This document shows, in pieces, positions 1 to 8,388 of a DNA stretch of 64,000 bases. The notes under the pieces are model-generated. The model ran no database searches. It was not told the origin of the DNA and saw nothing but the letters and a program-made list of their open reading frames with translations. Source of the stretch: DTU052 sp050951725 (GTDB lineage Bacteria; Bacillota; Syntrophomonadia; Syntrophomonadales; DTU052). A program made the translations under genes and the position numbers. The stretch is taken from assembly GCA_050951725.1 (NCBI GenBank), contig JBMNJO010000024.1, positions 124,001 to 188,000 on the forward strand. Direction: 5' to 3'. Every line of letters begins with the position of its first letter. Position 1 is the stretch's first letter.

Positions 1-53
1 AGTTTGTGTGCCACCATTTCAGGATTGGCCCTTATTAGCTTGGAATCTAACAT
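1..53 (-). CDS. serS: Seryl-tRNA synthetase, N-terminal fragment (runs off window)
   Basis: Only the first 17 codons lie in the window. The leftward reading starts at an ATG at 53-51 preceded by a strong AGGAGG and begins MLDSKLIRANPEMVAHK, which matches the usual bacterial SerRS start (MLD.K.IR.NPE.V), the beginning of the tRNA-binding coiled-coil arm. SerRS charges tRNA-Ser, and also tRNA-Sec for selenocysteine synthesis. The gene follows serA by 9 bp, so it should be transcribed in the serine operon under the upstream T-box. The identification rests on a short piece plus context. Confidence 0.8.
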   Translation of the reverse strand, partial: MLDSKLIRANPEMVAHK

Positions 54-62
54 GCTACCTCC

Positions 63-1649
63 TTAGAAACTTAGCACCTTAACGTTACTTATTCCATCGA
101 TTGCTTTCAACCGGGCCAGTGTATCAGGGTCCACTTCAGCATCGACATTGACCACCATCAGAGCCATGTCCCCTTTAACCTTACGTGCCACTCGCATCAT
201 GGCTATATTGATGCCTGCATCACCAAAGACCGTTGTAAATGGCCCGATTATCCGGGGACGGTCTTCATTGGCGGCAATCACCACATGCCCTACCGGCAGA
301 ATATCAGTCTCGTAACCATTAAAGTCCACGATCACCGGTTCACCGGTTGCAGTCAAGGTTCCCGCTATATCCAGCTGATAGTTGTGATTATAGATTTTAG
401 CTTTAATCAGGTTTATATAACCTTTTTCTTTGCGGCCCTTCTTTTCATAGACCTTGATTCCCCGTTCTTCAGCCAGCATTTTGGCGTTAACATAGTTGAC
501 CCGGTCGGCGAGCACGGGAGTAAGCAGCCCTTTAAGAAATGCGATGGTCAGTATCTCCTTATCATGATTGGCGATTTCACCGCAATAGGTGATCTCCACC
601 CGATCGATGGGGGCTTTCTCTATCTGATAATAAAAGCTGCCCATAGCCTCGCATAACTCGATAAAAGGCCTGAAGAATTCGAGGTCCTGGCGAAGAATGG
701 TCGGCAGGTTAACCACGTTGGGAACCATTTCTCCCTTCAGGGCTTTGATAACCTGTTCCGCAATATTAATACCCACGCGCTCCTGGGCTTCTCTGGTGTC
801 TGCTCCGAGATGCGGGGTCACCACCACATTCTTGAATGCGAATAATGGATTGTTTTCCGCCGGTTCCTCTTCAAAGACATCCAGCCCGGCACTGGCCACC
901 TTGCCTGTTTCCAGCGCTTCAAGCAGAGCCTGTTCGTTTATTATGCCACCCCGGGCACAGTTGATCACCCTTACCCCATCTTTAGCGATGGCCAGTTCTT
1001 TTCTGCCGATCATGCCCATGGTTTCCTGGTTGCGGGGGGTATGGACTGTAATGAAATCAGCTTCCCTCACCAGTTCCTCCAGGGTGTTTTTCTTTTCCGC
1101 TCCAAACCGGACAAATCTCTCATCGGGTATATAGGGATCATAGGCTATGACCTTCATGTTGAATGATGCCAACCGCTCAGCCACCATGGAGCCGATTCGG
1201 CCCAAGCCCACTATTCCAACGGTCTTGCCGTATAACTCCACTCCCCGGAAGGGTTTTCGGTCCCATTTGCCGCCTTTTACAAAGGCATTGGCCTGAGGAA
1301 TGTTTCGTGATGAGGATATCAAGAGACCAATGGTCTGTTCAGCTGCTGATATCGTATTACTGTCCGGGGTGTTGGCTACAATGATCCCGCGGCGGGTGCA
1401 GGCCGGAACGTTTATATTGTCAATACCATTTCCTGCGCGGCCTACCACTTTAAGTTTCTTGCCGGCATTAACCAGTTCTTCATCCACCTTGGTAACGCTC
1501 CGTACAATCAAGGCATCATAGTCGCCAATTATTTCAAGCAGTTCCTGGCGATCAATGCCGTCCCGGAAATGGACCTCCAGTTCCTTCTGCAGCAGGGCTA
1601 AACCCTCTTCCGAAACCCTCTCTGATATTAAAACCTTAGGTTTCGTCAT
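63..1649 (-). CDS. serA: D-3-phosphoglycerate dehydrogenase
   Basis: 528 residues, the length of long-form (type I) SerA. It catalyses NAD-dependent oxidation of 3-phosphoglycerate, the first step of serine synthesis. Visible in order: substrate-binding domain with the GRAGNGIDNI segment (about 70-80), Rossmann motif VGIVGLGRIGSMVAERL (about 145-160), INCARGGIINE (catalytic Arg region, about 230-240), catalytic His in TPHLGADT (about 280), an intervening ASB domain (about 315-450) and a C-terminal ACT domain (about 455-528) that in this family senses serine. The ATG lies 1 bp after the aminotransferase stop, so the two are coupled. Regulation is expected from the Ser T-box at 2838-3063. Confidence 0.97.
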   Translation of the reverse strand: MTKPKVLISERVSEEGLALLQKELEVHFRDGIDRQELLEIIGDYDALIVRSVTKVDEELVNAGKKLKVVGRAGNGIDNINVPACTRRGIIVANTPDSNTISAAEQTIGLLISSSRNIPQANAFVKGGKWDRKPFRGVELYGKTVGIVGLGRIGSMVAERLASFNMKVIAYDPYIPDERFVRFGAEKKNTLEELVREADFITVHTPRNQETMGMIGRKELAIAKDGVRVINCARGGIINEQALLEALETGKVASAGLDVFEEEPAENNPLFAFKNVVVTPHLGADTREAQERVGINIAEQVIKALKGEMVPNVVNLPTILRQDLEFFRPFIELCEAMGSFYYQIEKAPIDRVEITYCGEIANHDKEILTIAFLKGLLTPVLADRVNYVNAKMLAEERGIKVYEKKGRKEKGYINLIKAKIYNHNYQLDIAGTLTATGEPVIVDFNGYETDILPVGHVVIAANEDRPRIIGPFTTVFGDAGINIAMMRVARKVKGDMALMVVNVDAEVDPDTLARLKAIDGISNVKVLSF

Positions 1650-1650
1650 A

Positions 1651-2814
1651 CTAAGCTTCCTCCTTTTCTACTAACAGTTCCTGTACCTTATTTGTCCCCT
1701 GTCCGATTTTAATTGGAAAACCGTTTTCGTAGAGTACAATCTCCAATGCCGCCAAGGCCGACAACAGATCAAGGGGACGAACAAAACCAAGATGCCCAAT
1801 ACGGAATATAACATCATTCATCTTCTGCTGTCCGCCCGCAACTACCACTCCGAAACGGTCGAGAAGTATCTTGCGGATTTTGTTGGCCCCTATCCCCTCA
1901 GGAGCCAGCACCGAGGTCAGTGAACAGGACGCAATGGAATCATCCGCCAACGGGGTCAAACCCATGGCTTTCACCCCGGTCCTCACCAGATCCCGGCAGA
2001 ATCTGTGTCTTTTTATAACGTTATCAAGTCCCTCGTCAAGCAGCAGCTTCAATGCTTCCTGCAGTCCAAAAAAGAGCGAAATTGCTGGAGTATAGGGGGT
2101 TTGACCCTTCTGCAAATACTGTAATGCGGACTCCAGGTCCCAATAGAACTTGGGGTTTTTGCAGTTTTTTGATACCTCAATGGCCCGGGGACTGACACTC
2201 ATGAAAGATAGCCCCGGAGGCAGCATAAAGGCCTTCTGGGAACCGCTGACAACAACATCCAGACCCCACTCATCAGTGGGAAGGTTCATAGCCCCCAGTC
2301 CGCTGACTGCATCAACCATCAGCAATGCCGGGTGATCTCCCATAGCATCCTTAATGGCTTTGACATCATTAACCACCCCGGTAGAGGTTTCATTATGTGT
2401 AACCAGGACCACCTTGATCTGGTGGTCTTTATCCCGGGCTATGGCATCCCTTACCACCTCAGGATCAGCCGGCTGTCCCCAGGTAAAATCAAGTTTGTCA
2501 ACATCCGCACCAAACTGAGCCGCAATTTTGGCAAACCGGTCACCAAAAACTCCAATTGAAATCGCCAGAACCTTGTCTCCAGGTGAAATAAAATTCACAA
2601 CTGCAGCTTCCATGGCTCCGGTACCAGCAGCAGGAAAGATGACTACATCGTTTTTTGTCTGGTAAATCTTCTTAACGCCTGCGGTAACCTCTTCCATCAA
2701 CTCCTTAAATTCCGGTCCCCGGTGATTGATCATTGGCTTGCTCATTGCCCTCAATACACTGGTCGGAACGGGGGTTGGCCCCGGCAAGAGTAAGTACTGC
2801 TGCTCAACGTTCAT
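1651..2814 (-). CDS. Class V aminotransferase (serine-pyruvate / alanine-glyoxylate / phosphoserine type)
   Basis: PLP-dependent fold-I aminotransferase, 387 residues, beginning MNVEQQYLLLPGPTPVP. LLPGPTPVP and MINHRGPEF near the N-terminus and SGSQKAFMLPPGL with the PLP lysine in the middle are typical of the AGXT/PucG group. The chosen ATG at 2814 has GGAGGAGGG 5 bp upstream; a longer reading from 2853 would run into the T-box terminator and is rejected. Position directly upstream of serA behind a Ser T-box suggests it supplies the transamination step of serine synthesis (a SerC-like role) or a serine-linked reaction. The exact substrate cannot be read from sequence. Confidence 0.88.
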   Translation of the reverse strand: MNVEQQYLLLPGPTPVPTSVLRAMSKPMINHRGPEFKELMEEVTAGVKKIYQTKNDVVIFPAAGTGAMEAAVVNFISPGDKVLAISIGVFGDRFAKIAAQFGADVDKLDFTWGQPADPEVVRDAIARDKDHQIKVVLVTHNETSTGVVNDVKAIKDAMGDHPALLMVDAVSGLGAMNLPTDEWGLDVVVSGSQKAFMLPPGLSFMSVSPRAIEVSKNCKNPKFYWDLESALQYLQKGQTPYTPAISLFFGLQEALKLLLDEGLDNVIKRHRFCRDLVRTGVKAMGLTPLADDSIASCSLTSVLAPEGIGANKIRKILLDRFGVVVAGGQQKMNDVIFRIGHLGFVRPLDLLSALAALEIVLYENGFPIKIGQGTNKVQELLVEKEEA

Positions 2815-2830
2815 AAATACCCTCCTCCAG

Positions 2831-2867
2831 ATAAAATAATAACCCCTCGTCATCTAGGGACGAGAGG
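2831..2867 (-). terminator. T-box leader terminator
   Basis: On the minus strand CCTCTCGTCCCT and its partner AGATGACGAGGGG form a strong hairpin followed by TTATTATTTTAT. It overlaps the 3' end of the T-box sequence, so the antiterminator and terminator are mutually exclusive, the standard arrangement. Confidence 0.85.
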
Positions 2868-3063
2868 TTCCCGCGTTGCCACCCTTGTTAGTCAGAGTTA
2901 ACTGACTCACTCAAGTGATGATAACGGAATCACCGCTGTTGCTCTTCACAACCCACTCCAGGGCGGAACGGTTAAGCCTCTGCACCGGTTCTCACCAGCC
3001 ACCGGTTCTCTTGGCCAGTAGGACTTTCCTTTTCCCCTTCATTATGTTTCGACATATTACTTA
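2838..3063 (-). promoter_or_regulatory. T-box riboswitch, serine-type
   Basis: The minus strand carries the diagnostic T-box AAGGGTGGCAACGCGGGAACC (complement of 2866-2886) next to the terminator hairpin, plus a Stem I with the AAGAGAACCGG and GGUGAGAACCGG elements of distal Stem I. Pairing the base of Stem I (CCUACU with AGUGGG, then GGC with GCC) leaves UCC, a Ser codon, in the specifier position (complement of 2965-2967). Downstream genes (aminotransferase, serA, serS) fit a leader that reads uncharged tRNA-Ser. T-box identity is clear; the specifier assignment is by hand folding. Confidence 0.88.
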
Positions 3064-3070
3064 TTGCAGT

Positions 3071-3099
3071 ATTATATTATACCCAATAAAACATTACAA
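3071..3099 (-). promoter_or_regulatory. Sigma-A promoter of the serine operon
   Basis: Minus strand TTGTAA (3099-3094), 17-bp spacer, TATAAT (3076-3071). Transcription would start near 3064, just upstream of T-box Stem I. Confidence 0.6.
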
Positions 3100-3178
3100 C
3101 CTTACTATATCATAACTAAAGATTCTTGTGGACGGTAAGCCCCGCTTAATTCAGGCCAGGATGCCATCGATTAAGCTC

Positions 3179-4063
3179 CTACCAGCCTCGTTCCTGCATC
3201 CTTTCCTCAGGTGCCAGGGTCTTGATGTCCACACCAGTCATGGCCTCTCCCAGATCCCTGGAGACTTCCGCCAATACCTTGGGGTCATCAAAATGGGTTG
3301 TGGCAGCCACAATAGCTTTTGCTCTGGCCATGGGATCACTGGACTTGAATATCCCCGAACCCACAAAATTACCATCTGCTCCCAGCTGCATCATCAAGGC
3401 CGCATCAGCTGGTGTAGCTATGCCTCCGGCTGAGAAATTGACTACCGGTAAGCGTCCGGTCTCAGCTACCTCCAACACAAGTTCGTAAGGCGCCTGCAGG
3501 TCTTTGGCTGCGGTCATCAATTCCTCTTTGGGCAGCCCTTTCAGCCAGCGGATATCGTCCATGACCTGACGCATATGGCGGACGGCCTCCACCACGTTAC
3601 CAGTTCCCGGTTCACCCTTGGTGCGAATCATTGCCGCTCCTTCCCCTATCCGGCGAAGAGCTTCCCCCAGATTACGGGCCCCGCAGACAAAGGGAACGTT
3701 GAATGCCTTCTTGTTTACGTGATACTTCTCGTCAGCTGGGGTCAGTACCTCACTTTCGTCGATATAATCGACTCCTAATGATTCCAGGATCTGCGCCTCT
3801 ACAAAATGGCCTATTCTGCACTTGGCCATTACCGGTATAGTAACGGCATCCATAATCCTCAGGATAACCGTAGGGTCAGCCATCCTCGCCACCCCTCCGG
3901 CAGCGCGGATATCGGCAGGTACTCTTTCTAAAGCCATTACCGCACAGGCCCCTGCTTGTTCAGCTATTTTGGCCTGTTCGGGAGTAGTTACGTCCATAAT
4001 GACCCCGCCTTTCAGCACCTGGGCCAAATCCTTTTTAACGGCTAATGTTCCTTTTTGGGCCAC
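3179..4063 (-). CDS. pdxS: Pyridoxal 5'-phosphate synthase subunit PdxS
   Basis: 294 residues, exactly the family length. PdxS is the TIM-barrel synthase that builds PLP from ribose 5-phosphate, glyceraldehyde 3-phosphate and ammonia supplied by PdxT. Family signatures include GGVIMDVTTPEQAKIAEQAG, VMALERVPADIRAAGGVARM, the MAKCRIGHF segment and the FSAGGIATPADAA phosphate-binding loop. GTG at 4063 is chosen because GGGGGAG lies 6 bp upstream; an earlier in-frame TTG at 4087 would place that ribosome-binding site inside the gene. pdxT normally follows pdxS immediately, but here the serine T-box region follows, so the glutaminase must be encoded elsewhere. Confidence 0.96.
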   Translation of the reverse strand: MAQKGTLAVKKDLAQVLKGGVIMDVTTPEQAKIAEQAGACAVMALERVPADIRAAGGVARMADPTVILRIMDAVTIPVMAKCRIGHFVEAQILESLGVDYIDESEVLTPADEKYHVNKKAFNVPFVCGARNLGEALRRIGEGAAMIRTKGEPGTGNVVEAVRHMRQVMDDIRWLKGLPKEELMTAAKDLQAPYELVLEVAETGRLPVVNFSAGGIATPADAALMMQLGADGNFVGSGIFKSSDPMARAKAIVAATTHFDDPKVLAEVSRDLGEAMTGVDIKTLAPEERMQERGW

Positions 4064-4119
4064 TTTCGTCTCCCCCTTTTTTACCAAACAATTTTATCAA
4101 AATCCGGGTTACGTAACAA

Positions 4120-6555
4120 TTATAAATCTTCTTCTTCGCTCTTGAAATGCGCTATTGATACTATCCTATCTCCCTCATCAAGTCTCATCAAGACGACTCC
4201 TCTGGTGTACCGGCCTTGCTTGGAAATATCTTCGACCGCCAGACGTATCACAATACCATTGCTGGTAAGTATCATCAATTCCTCATCATCAACTACCACC
4301 TTGGCGCCAATAACTGCACCATTCTTATCCGAGATGTTTATGGCCTTCAGTCCCTTGCCCCCTCGCTTCTGTACCCGGAAGAGTTCCAGGGCGCTGCGTT
4401 TTCCATAACCCTTTTCCGTAGCCAGGACCAAATCGGCCCCTTCCTTATACTTGTCAACATCGACTACAGTATCTCCATCATCCAGGGTTATCCCCTTGAC
4501 CCCGGTGGCTGACCTTCCCATGGGTCTGACATCGCCTTCATCGAATACTATCGCCATACCGGTGGATGCCACCAGGACAATCCTGTCACCTGCCCGGGTT
4601 CTCTTCACCCCAACCAGCTCATCGTCATCCCTCAGGTTGATGGCAATTATTCCGTTCCTCCTTATGTGCTCGAAGGCAGAGGTTGAAACCTTCTTTACGA
4701 TCCCTCTCCTGGTTGCCATCAGGAGGTTCTGTTCCTCCTGAAAGTCATTGACCGCAATAATTGTAGTCACCTTCTCCTGGGGGTCCAGGGAAAGGAAGTT
4801 TATCGCCGGTGTACCTCTGGCTTGACGGGAGGCCTCAGGAATGTTGTAAGCCTTGGAAGAGTATACCTTGCCTTTATTAGTAAAGAAGAGAATCGTCGCC
4901 AGGTTGCTGGTGACAAATATCTCTGTTGCAAAATCTTCCATCTTGGTGGTGGTGCCAACCAGACCTTTGCCGCCCCGGTTTTGGGTACGATAGGTGCTAA
5001 GCGGCTGCCTCTTAATATAACCCCGGTTGGTCAGGTTTACAACAATACTTTCTTCCTGAATCAGATCCTCAATATCCTCGGTGTATTCGCTCTGCTCAAC
5101 CTCCGTACGTCGGGGGTCTGCATACTTCTCCTTAACATTTGTCAGGTCTTCTTTAATCAGAGCTACCACGCGTTCCGGACGCGCCAAAATATCCTCCAGA
5201 TCATGGATCTGTTCCAGGAGATCCAGGAACTCATCCTCCAGCTTTTCACGTTCCAGCCCCGTCAATCGTCGTAGCCGCATATCCAGAATGGCATTCGCCT
5301 GCTCTTCCGACAGCCCGAATTCCCTCATCAATCCTTCGCGGGCTTCCCTATCATTCTCAGCATTCCGTATCAGCCGGACCACATCATCCATATGGTTCAG
5401 GGCTATTCGCAGGCCTTCAACGATATGGAGCCTCTTTCGGGCAACCTCCAGTTCATATTCGGTACGGCGAGTTATTATCTCTTTACGGTGGTCAAGGTAA
5501 AGGGACAGCATCTCTTTCAAATTCAGCACTCGAGGAACTGAATCTACCAGGGCCAGCATAGTAACCCCGAAAGTCTCCTGCATCTGGGTATGCTTGTAGA
5601 GGTGATTCAGTACAATCTGCGGTGATACATCCTTGCGGATTTCTATAACAATTCGAATGCCGGTGCGGTCACTCTCATCCCGCAGATCAGTGATGCCGTC
5701 TATTCTTTTTTCACGTACCAGGTCCGCAATTTTTTCAACCAGACGAGATTTATTTACCATATATGGGATTTCGGTAACAATGATCTGGTACTTGCCATTT
5801 TTTATCTCCTCGATTGATGCCTTGCTGCGTACCTTGATAGATCCCCGACCGGTGGTGTAGGCGTCCCGGATGCCTTTTATTCCAGTTATTATCGCACCTG
5901 TAGGAAAGTCGGGGGCCTTGATTACCCGCATCAGTTCACTTATATCAGCGTCCGGCTGTTCCAGCAGCAGAATAAGTCCGTCCGCCACCTCACCCAGGTT
6001 ATGGGGTGGAATATTGGTTGCCATACCCACCGCAATCCCCGCTGAACCGTTTATTAGCAGATTGGGAACCCTGGAGGGCAGTACTTCCGGTTCCTCCCGG
6101 GTGTCATCGTAATTTGGCTTAAAGGAAACCGTTTTCTTGTCAATATCGGTCAGCATTTCCATGGCAATCGGTGCCATGCGGACCTCAGTATACCGCATAG
6201 CCGCAGCCGAATCACCATCAATGGACCCAAAGTTGCCATGCCCGTCAACCATAGGGTAACGGAACGAGAAATTCTGTGCCATGCGGACCATGGCATCATA
6301 AACAGCCGAATCTCCATGAGGGTGATACTTACCCAGGACCTCCCCCACAAGGTTGGCTGATTTGCGATGTGGTTTATCAGGAGTCATACCTTTTTCATAG
6401 AGTGCATATAGAATTCGGCGGTGGACTGGCTTGAGTCCATCTCTGACGTCCGGCAGCGCACGGGATACTATAACACTCATTGAGTAATCAAGGAATGACC
6501 TCTTAACTTCCTGTTCTATGTCAATCGGTATTATTCTCGAGCCTTCAGCGCTCAA
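4120..6555 (-). CDS. gyrA: DNA gyrase subunit A
   Basis: 811 residues. The breakage-reunion subunit of the type II topoisomerase that introduces negative supercoils. Seen: N-terminal winged-helix with SVIVSRALPDVRDGLKPVHR, catalytic Tyr in AAMRYTEVRM (about residue 120), quinolone-region GKYHPHGDSAVYD, and C-terminal beta-pinwheel repeats including the GyrA box QNRGGKG. TTG at 6555 is chosen because GGGGGA precedes it by 6 bp; the longer in-frame TTG at 6582 lies upstream of that site. gyrA is separated from gyrB by about 2.3 kb holding a flavodoxin and spore-type genes, unlike the adjacent gyrB-gyrA of many Firmicutes. Confidence 0.98.
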   Translation of the reverse strand: MSAEGSRIIPIDIEQEVKRSFLDYSMSVIVSRALPDVRDGLKPVHRRILYALYEKGMTPDKPHRKSANLVGEVLGKYHPHGDSAVYDAMVRMAQNFSFRYPMVDGHGNFGSIDGDSAAAMRYTEVRMAPIAMEMLTDIDKKTVSFKPNYDDTREEPEVLPSRVPNLLINGSAGIAVGMATNIPPHNLGEVADGLILLLEQPDADISELMRVIKAPDFPTGAIITGIKGIRDAYTTGRGSIKVRSKASIEEIKNGKYQIIVTEIPYMVNKSRLVEKIADLVREKRIDGITDLRDESDRTGIRIVIEIRKDVSPQIVLNHLYKHTQMQETFGVTMLALVDSVPRVLNLKEMLSLYLDHRKEIITRRTEYELEVARKRLHIVEGLRIALNHMDDVVRLIRNAENDREAREGLMREFGLSEEQANAILDMRLRRLTGLEREKLEDEFLDLLEQIHDLEDILARPERVVALIKEDLTNVKEKYADPRRTEVEQSEYTEDIEDLIQEESIVVNLTNRGYIKRQPLSTYRTQNRGGKGLVGTTTKMEDFATEIFVTSNLATILFFTNKGKVYSSKAYNIPEASRQARGTPAINFLSLDPQEKVTTIIAVNDFQEEQNLLMATRRGIVKKVSTSAFEHIRRNGIIAINLRDDDELVGVKRTRAGDRIVLVASTGMAIVFDEGDVRPMGRSATGVKGITLDDGDTVVDVDKYKEGADLVLATEKGYGKRSALELFRVQKRGGKGLKAINISDKNGAVIGAKVVVDDEELMILTSNGIVIRLAVEDISKQGRYTRGVVLMRLDEGDRIVSIAHFKSEEEDL

Positions 6556-6700
6556 TATGATTCCCCCTATGTAGATTTGCAATTATTTTAAACGATAGAT
6601 AATTTATGCCTTAATAACCAGCAGGCCTTGATTTGCACAAACATAGTCTATCATAACCGGCGATGATTAAACAGTTGTCACCAGTCGAATGAGAGTAAAG

Positions 6701-6725
6701 AAAAAAAGCGCCGGATAGACGCTCT
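6701..6725 (-). terminator. Terminator downstream of the flavodoxin gene
   Basis: Minus strand GAGCG, a 9-nt loop, then CGCTTTTTTTC. A short stem with a good T-run, about 35 bp past the flavodoxin stop. Confidence 0.55.
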
Positions 6726-6758
6726 TTCTCCTTTAATTAAGGGATGGATGTCCTTTAT

Positions 6759-7187
6759 TTAATGCAGCTTCGAGGCCCACTTTTTTACTTCTGTAATGGC
6801 TTCTTCGTCAATATCTCCATCCCATTTAAACCCCGGCGTCACCAGATTGGCATTGAGCTGTCTGGATTTATCCTCCAGTATGTCAACTGCCCGGCAGTAC
6901 TCGTCCCAATTGCTGTCCCCAGGGCCAAAGACAGCCACCTTCTTTCCCGTCAGGTCCAATTGGTCCATTTCATCGTAGAAGTCCAGGAAGTCATCCTGCA
7001 GTTCGCCCTCGTTCCAGGTAGAAGAGCCCAGAACTATAAGATCATAATTAATAATATCCTGAGGGGAAATGTCGATTACATTTCTGGTGGTTACATCAAA
7101 TCTTGATTTCAGTTCTTCCGACAGAGCTGCAGCCAAAGTCTCAGTGTTACCCGTATTGGAACCATAGACGATAATAGCCTTTTCCAA
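6759..7187 (-). CDS. Flavodoxin
   Basis: 142 residues, a short-chain flavodoxin. The FMN phosphate loop GSNTGNTE sits at residues 9-16, and the isoalloxazine-contacting segments LGSSTWNEGELQDDF (about 53-67) and FGPGDSNWDEYC (about 87-98) are in place. It is an acidic soluble FMN one-electron carrier that can replace ferredoxin. Preceded by a GGAGGG ribosome-binding site and followed by its own terminator, so it looks monocistronic. The redox partner is not identifiable here. Confidence 0.93.
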   Translation of the reverse strand: MEKAIIVYGSNTGNTETLAAALSEELKSRFDVTTRNVIDISPQDIINYDLIVLGSSTWNEGELQDDFLDFYDEMDQLDLTGKKVAVFGPGDSNWDEYCRAVDILEDKSRQLNANLVTPGFKWDGDIDEEAITEVKKWASKLH

Positions 7188-7397
7188 AAAAAATCCCTCC
7201 TATCTTTTCGCAGGGGAATCACACATACCACCATTATTATGAGAAAATATGCAGCAGATTATCCCTCATAATCTAGGTAGCTCTGACTCTAGGCCGTGTT
7301 TTTAACTTCAGGCGGATCCGGCAGCACCGTTATAAAGTACAACCTCTTGGGGCAGTCTATTGGATAGTGATTTATTGCTGTAAGAGGAGGTGAGGTA

Positions 7398-7592
7398 ATG
7401 CCCAACCTGACCAATATGGAATTGGACAGCCTGCGGGAAATTATAATGGAGGAAACCCTGGCTGCAAGCAAGTTTGCCGCCTACGCTCAGACGGCTACCG
7501 ATGCTTCCCTCAAAAATTATCTGACCAAAGCTTCGCAGGACGCAAGTCGTAACGTCCAGAATCTCAGACAATTCTTATCGCAAGGAGGTTAA
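7398..7592 (+). CDS. Small CotF-like spore coat family protein (1)
   Basis: 64 residues, mostly alpha-helical, with the pattern LTNMELDSLREIIMEETLAA resembling the first helices of CotF/ferritin-like spore coat proteins. ATG preceded by GAGGAGGTGAGGT. It ends 5 bp before the next small gene, whose product resembles the other half of a CotF fold, so the pair may form one two-chain bundle. Family assignment is by pattern and neighbourhood, not certain. Confidence 0.65.
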   Translation: MPNLTNMELDSLREIIMEETLAASKFAAYAQTATDASLKNYLTKASQDASRNVQNLRQFLSQGG

Positions 7593-7597
7593 AAAGC

Positions 7598-7852
7598 ATG
7601 CTTAAAGATAAAGATATCGCCACAGACTGCATTGAAATGCATAAACATGGAGCCATCGACTTGACCAGAATGGCCCTTGAATGCTTCAATCCCCAACTCA
7701 GGCAGACATTTATCACCATGCGTAACAAGTGTGAACAATCACAGAGTGAACTAGCCCAGATGGCAACCAGCAAAGGTTGGTATATACCTTCTCCAGGCGC
7801 GGACTCCGGCGAGATTAGCAAGATATCGCAGTCACTTTCTCAAATCTCTTAG
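7598..7852 (+). CDS. Small CotF-like spore coat family protein (2)
   Basis: 84 residues. Helical, with DKDIATDCIEMHKHGAIDLT and a later MRNKCEQSQSELAQMATSKG, followed by GWYIPSPGA; the G-W-Y end is typical of CotF-like spore coat proteins. ATG follows AAGGAGG by 7 bp and the gene is cotranscribed with the preceding small gene. Probably made late in sporulation, though no clear sporulation-sigma promoter was identified upstream. A strong terminator follows. Confidence 0.75.
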   Translation: MLKDKDIATDCIEMHKHGAIDLTRMALECFNPQLRQTFITMRNKCEQSQSELAQMATSKGWYIPSPGADSGEISKISQSLSQIS

Positions 7853-7869
7853 TCCATCATTAACCTTAA

Positions 7870-7893
7870 AAAACCCGGGAATTCCCGGGTTTT
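7870..7893 (+). terminator. Terminator after the CotF-like pair
   Basis: Perfect 24-bp palindrome: AAAACCCGGGAA followed directly by TTCCCGGGTTTT, then ATTTAC. Symmetric, so it could act in both directions. Confidence 0.8.
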
Positions 7894-7912
7894 ATTTACT
7901 TTGGACGCCAAC

Positions 7913-7942
7913 AAAAAGCCGCACCTGAATTGTGGATGCGGC
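7913..7942 (-). terminator. Terminator after the DUF2512 gene
   Basis: Minus strand GCCGCA, a loop with internal CCAC/GGTG pairing, then TGCGGC followed by TTTTTG. It sits 90 bp past the stop of the leftward gene. Confidence 0.7.
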
Positions 7943-8031
7943 CATTGGGTATCCGCGTTTTGGAGCTGACGAAAAAATGTAAAATAGATTGTTGGTTCGA
8001 TTCCTATCTATGCCTCCGTGCCAGCGTCTGT

Positions 8032-8388
8032 TTACGAAGATTCGACTTCGTCGTTCCTGATTAAATACTGGTGGAAGAAATACTCTCCGATGGCTATCAA
8101 AACGCCGAACGTTAAAATTGCGGTAATGGTCAGGTCAAAAGTGGTAAAGAGCAAGCTCATGATATAAGCCACTAAACCTGCCATTACACCGTCCCCAATC
8201 GATGCGACTATATTACCATAGCTAGGGAGAATCACCAGATCCCCTATCAGGTAATTTACAGCCGTTGTTACAATCGAGACAGCCAAAATCCAAGTCCATG
8301 CATTCCGCTCCAGGAAGTAAAAAGCTATCGCTGCCACGATTAAGGTCATGATAAATTTGATAGCCAGAGAGGTTCCGGTTTTGTCCAT
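8032..8388 (-). CDS. DUF2512 (YndM-like) integral membrane protein
   Basis: 118 residues with four predicted membrane helices (about 10-25, 32-50, 60-85 and 88-108). The starting MDKTGTSLAIKFIMTLIV and the ILAVSIVTTAVNYLIGDLVI block are characteristic of DUF2512/YndM proteins, common in spore formers and of unknown function. ATG has AGGAGG 8 bp upstream. It stands alone, flanked by its own terminator and a 490-bp upstream gap. Confidence 0.85.
   Translation of the reverse strand: MDKTGTSLAIKFIMTLIVAAIAFYFLERNAWTWILAVSIVTTAVNYLIGDLVILPSYGNIVASIGDGVMAGLVAYIMSLLFTTFDLTITAILTFGVLIAIGEYFFHQYLIRNDEVESS

Noticed and set aside
2815..2853. Longer aminotransferase start at 2853
   Set aside because: It would lie within the T-box terminator hairpin; the ATG at 2814 has a proper ribosome-binding site.
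5081..5500. Ser/Arg-rich frames opposite gyrA
   Set aside because: Antisense shadows of a well-conserved gene.
7985..8020. tRNA-like 3' end with GGTTCGATTCC
   Set aside because: The T-stem does not pair and there is no matching acceptor or anticodon arm; it forms only a simple ATAGAT/ATCTAT hairpin.
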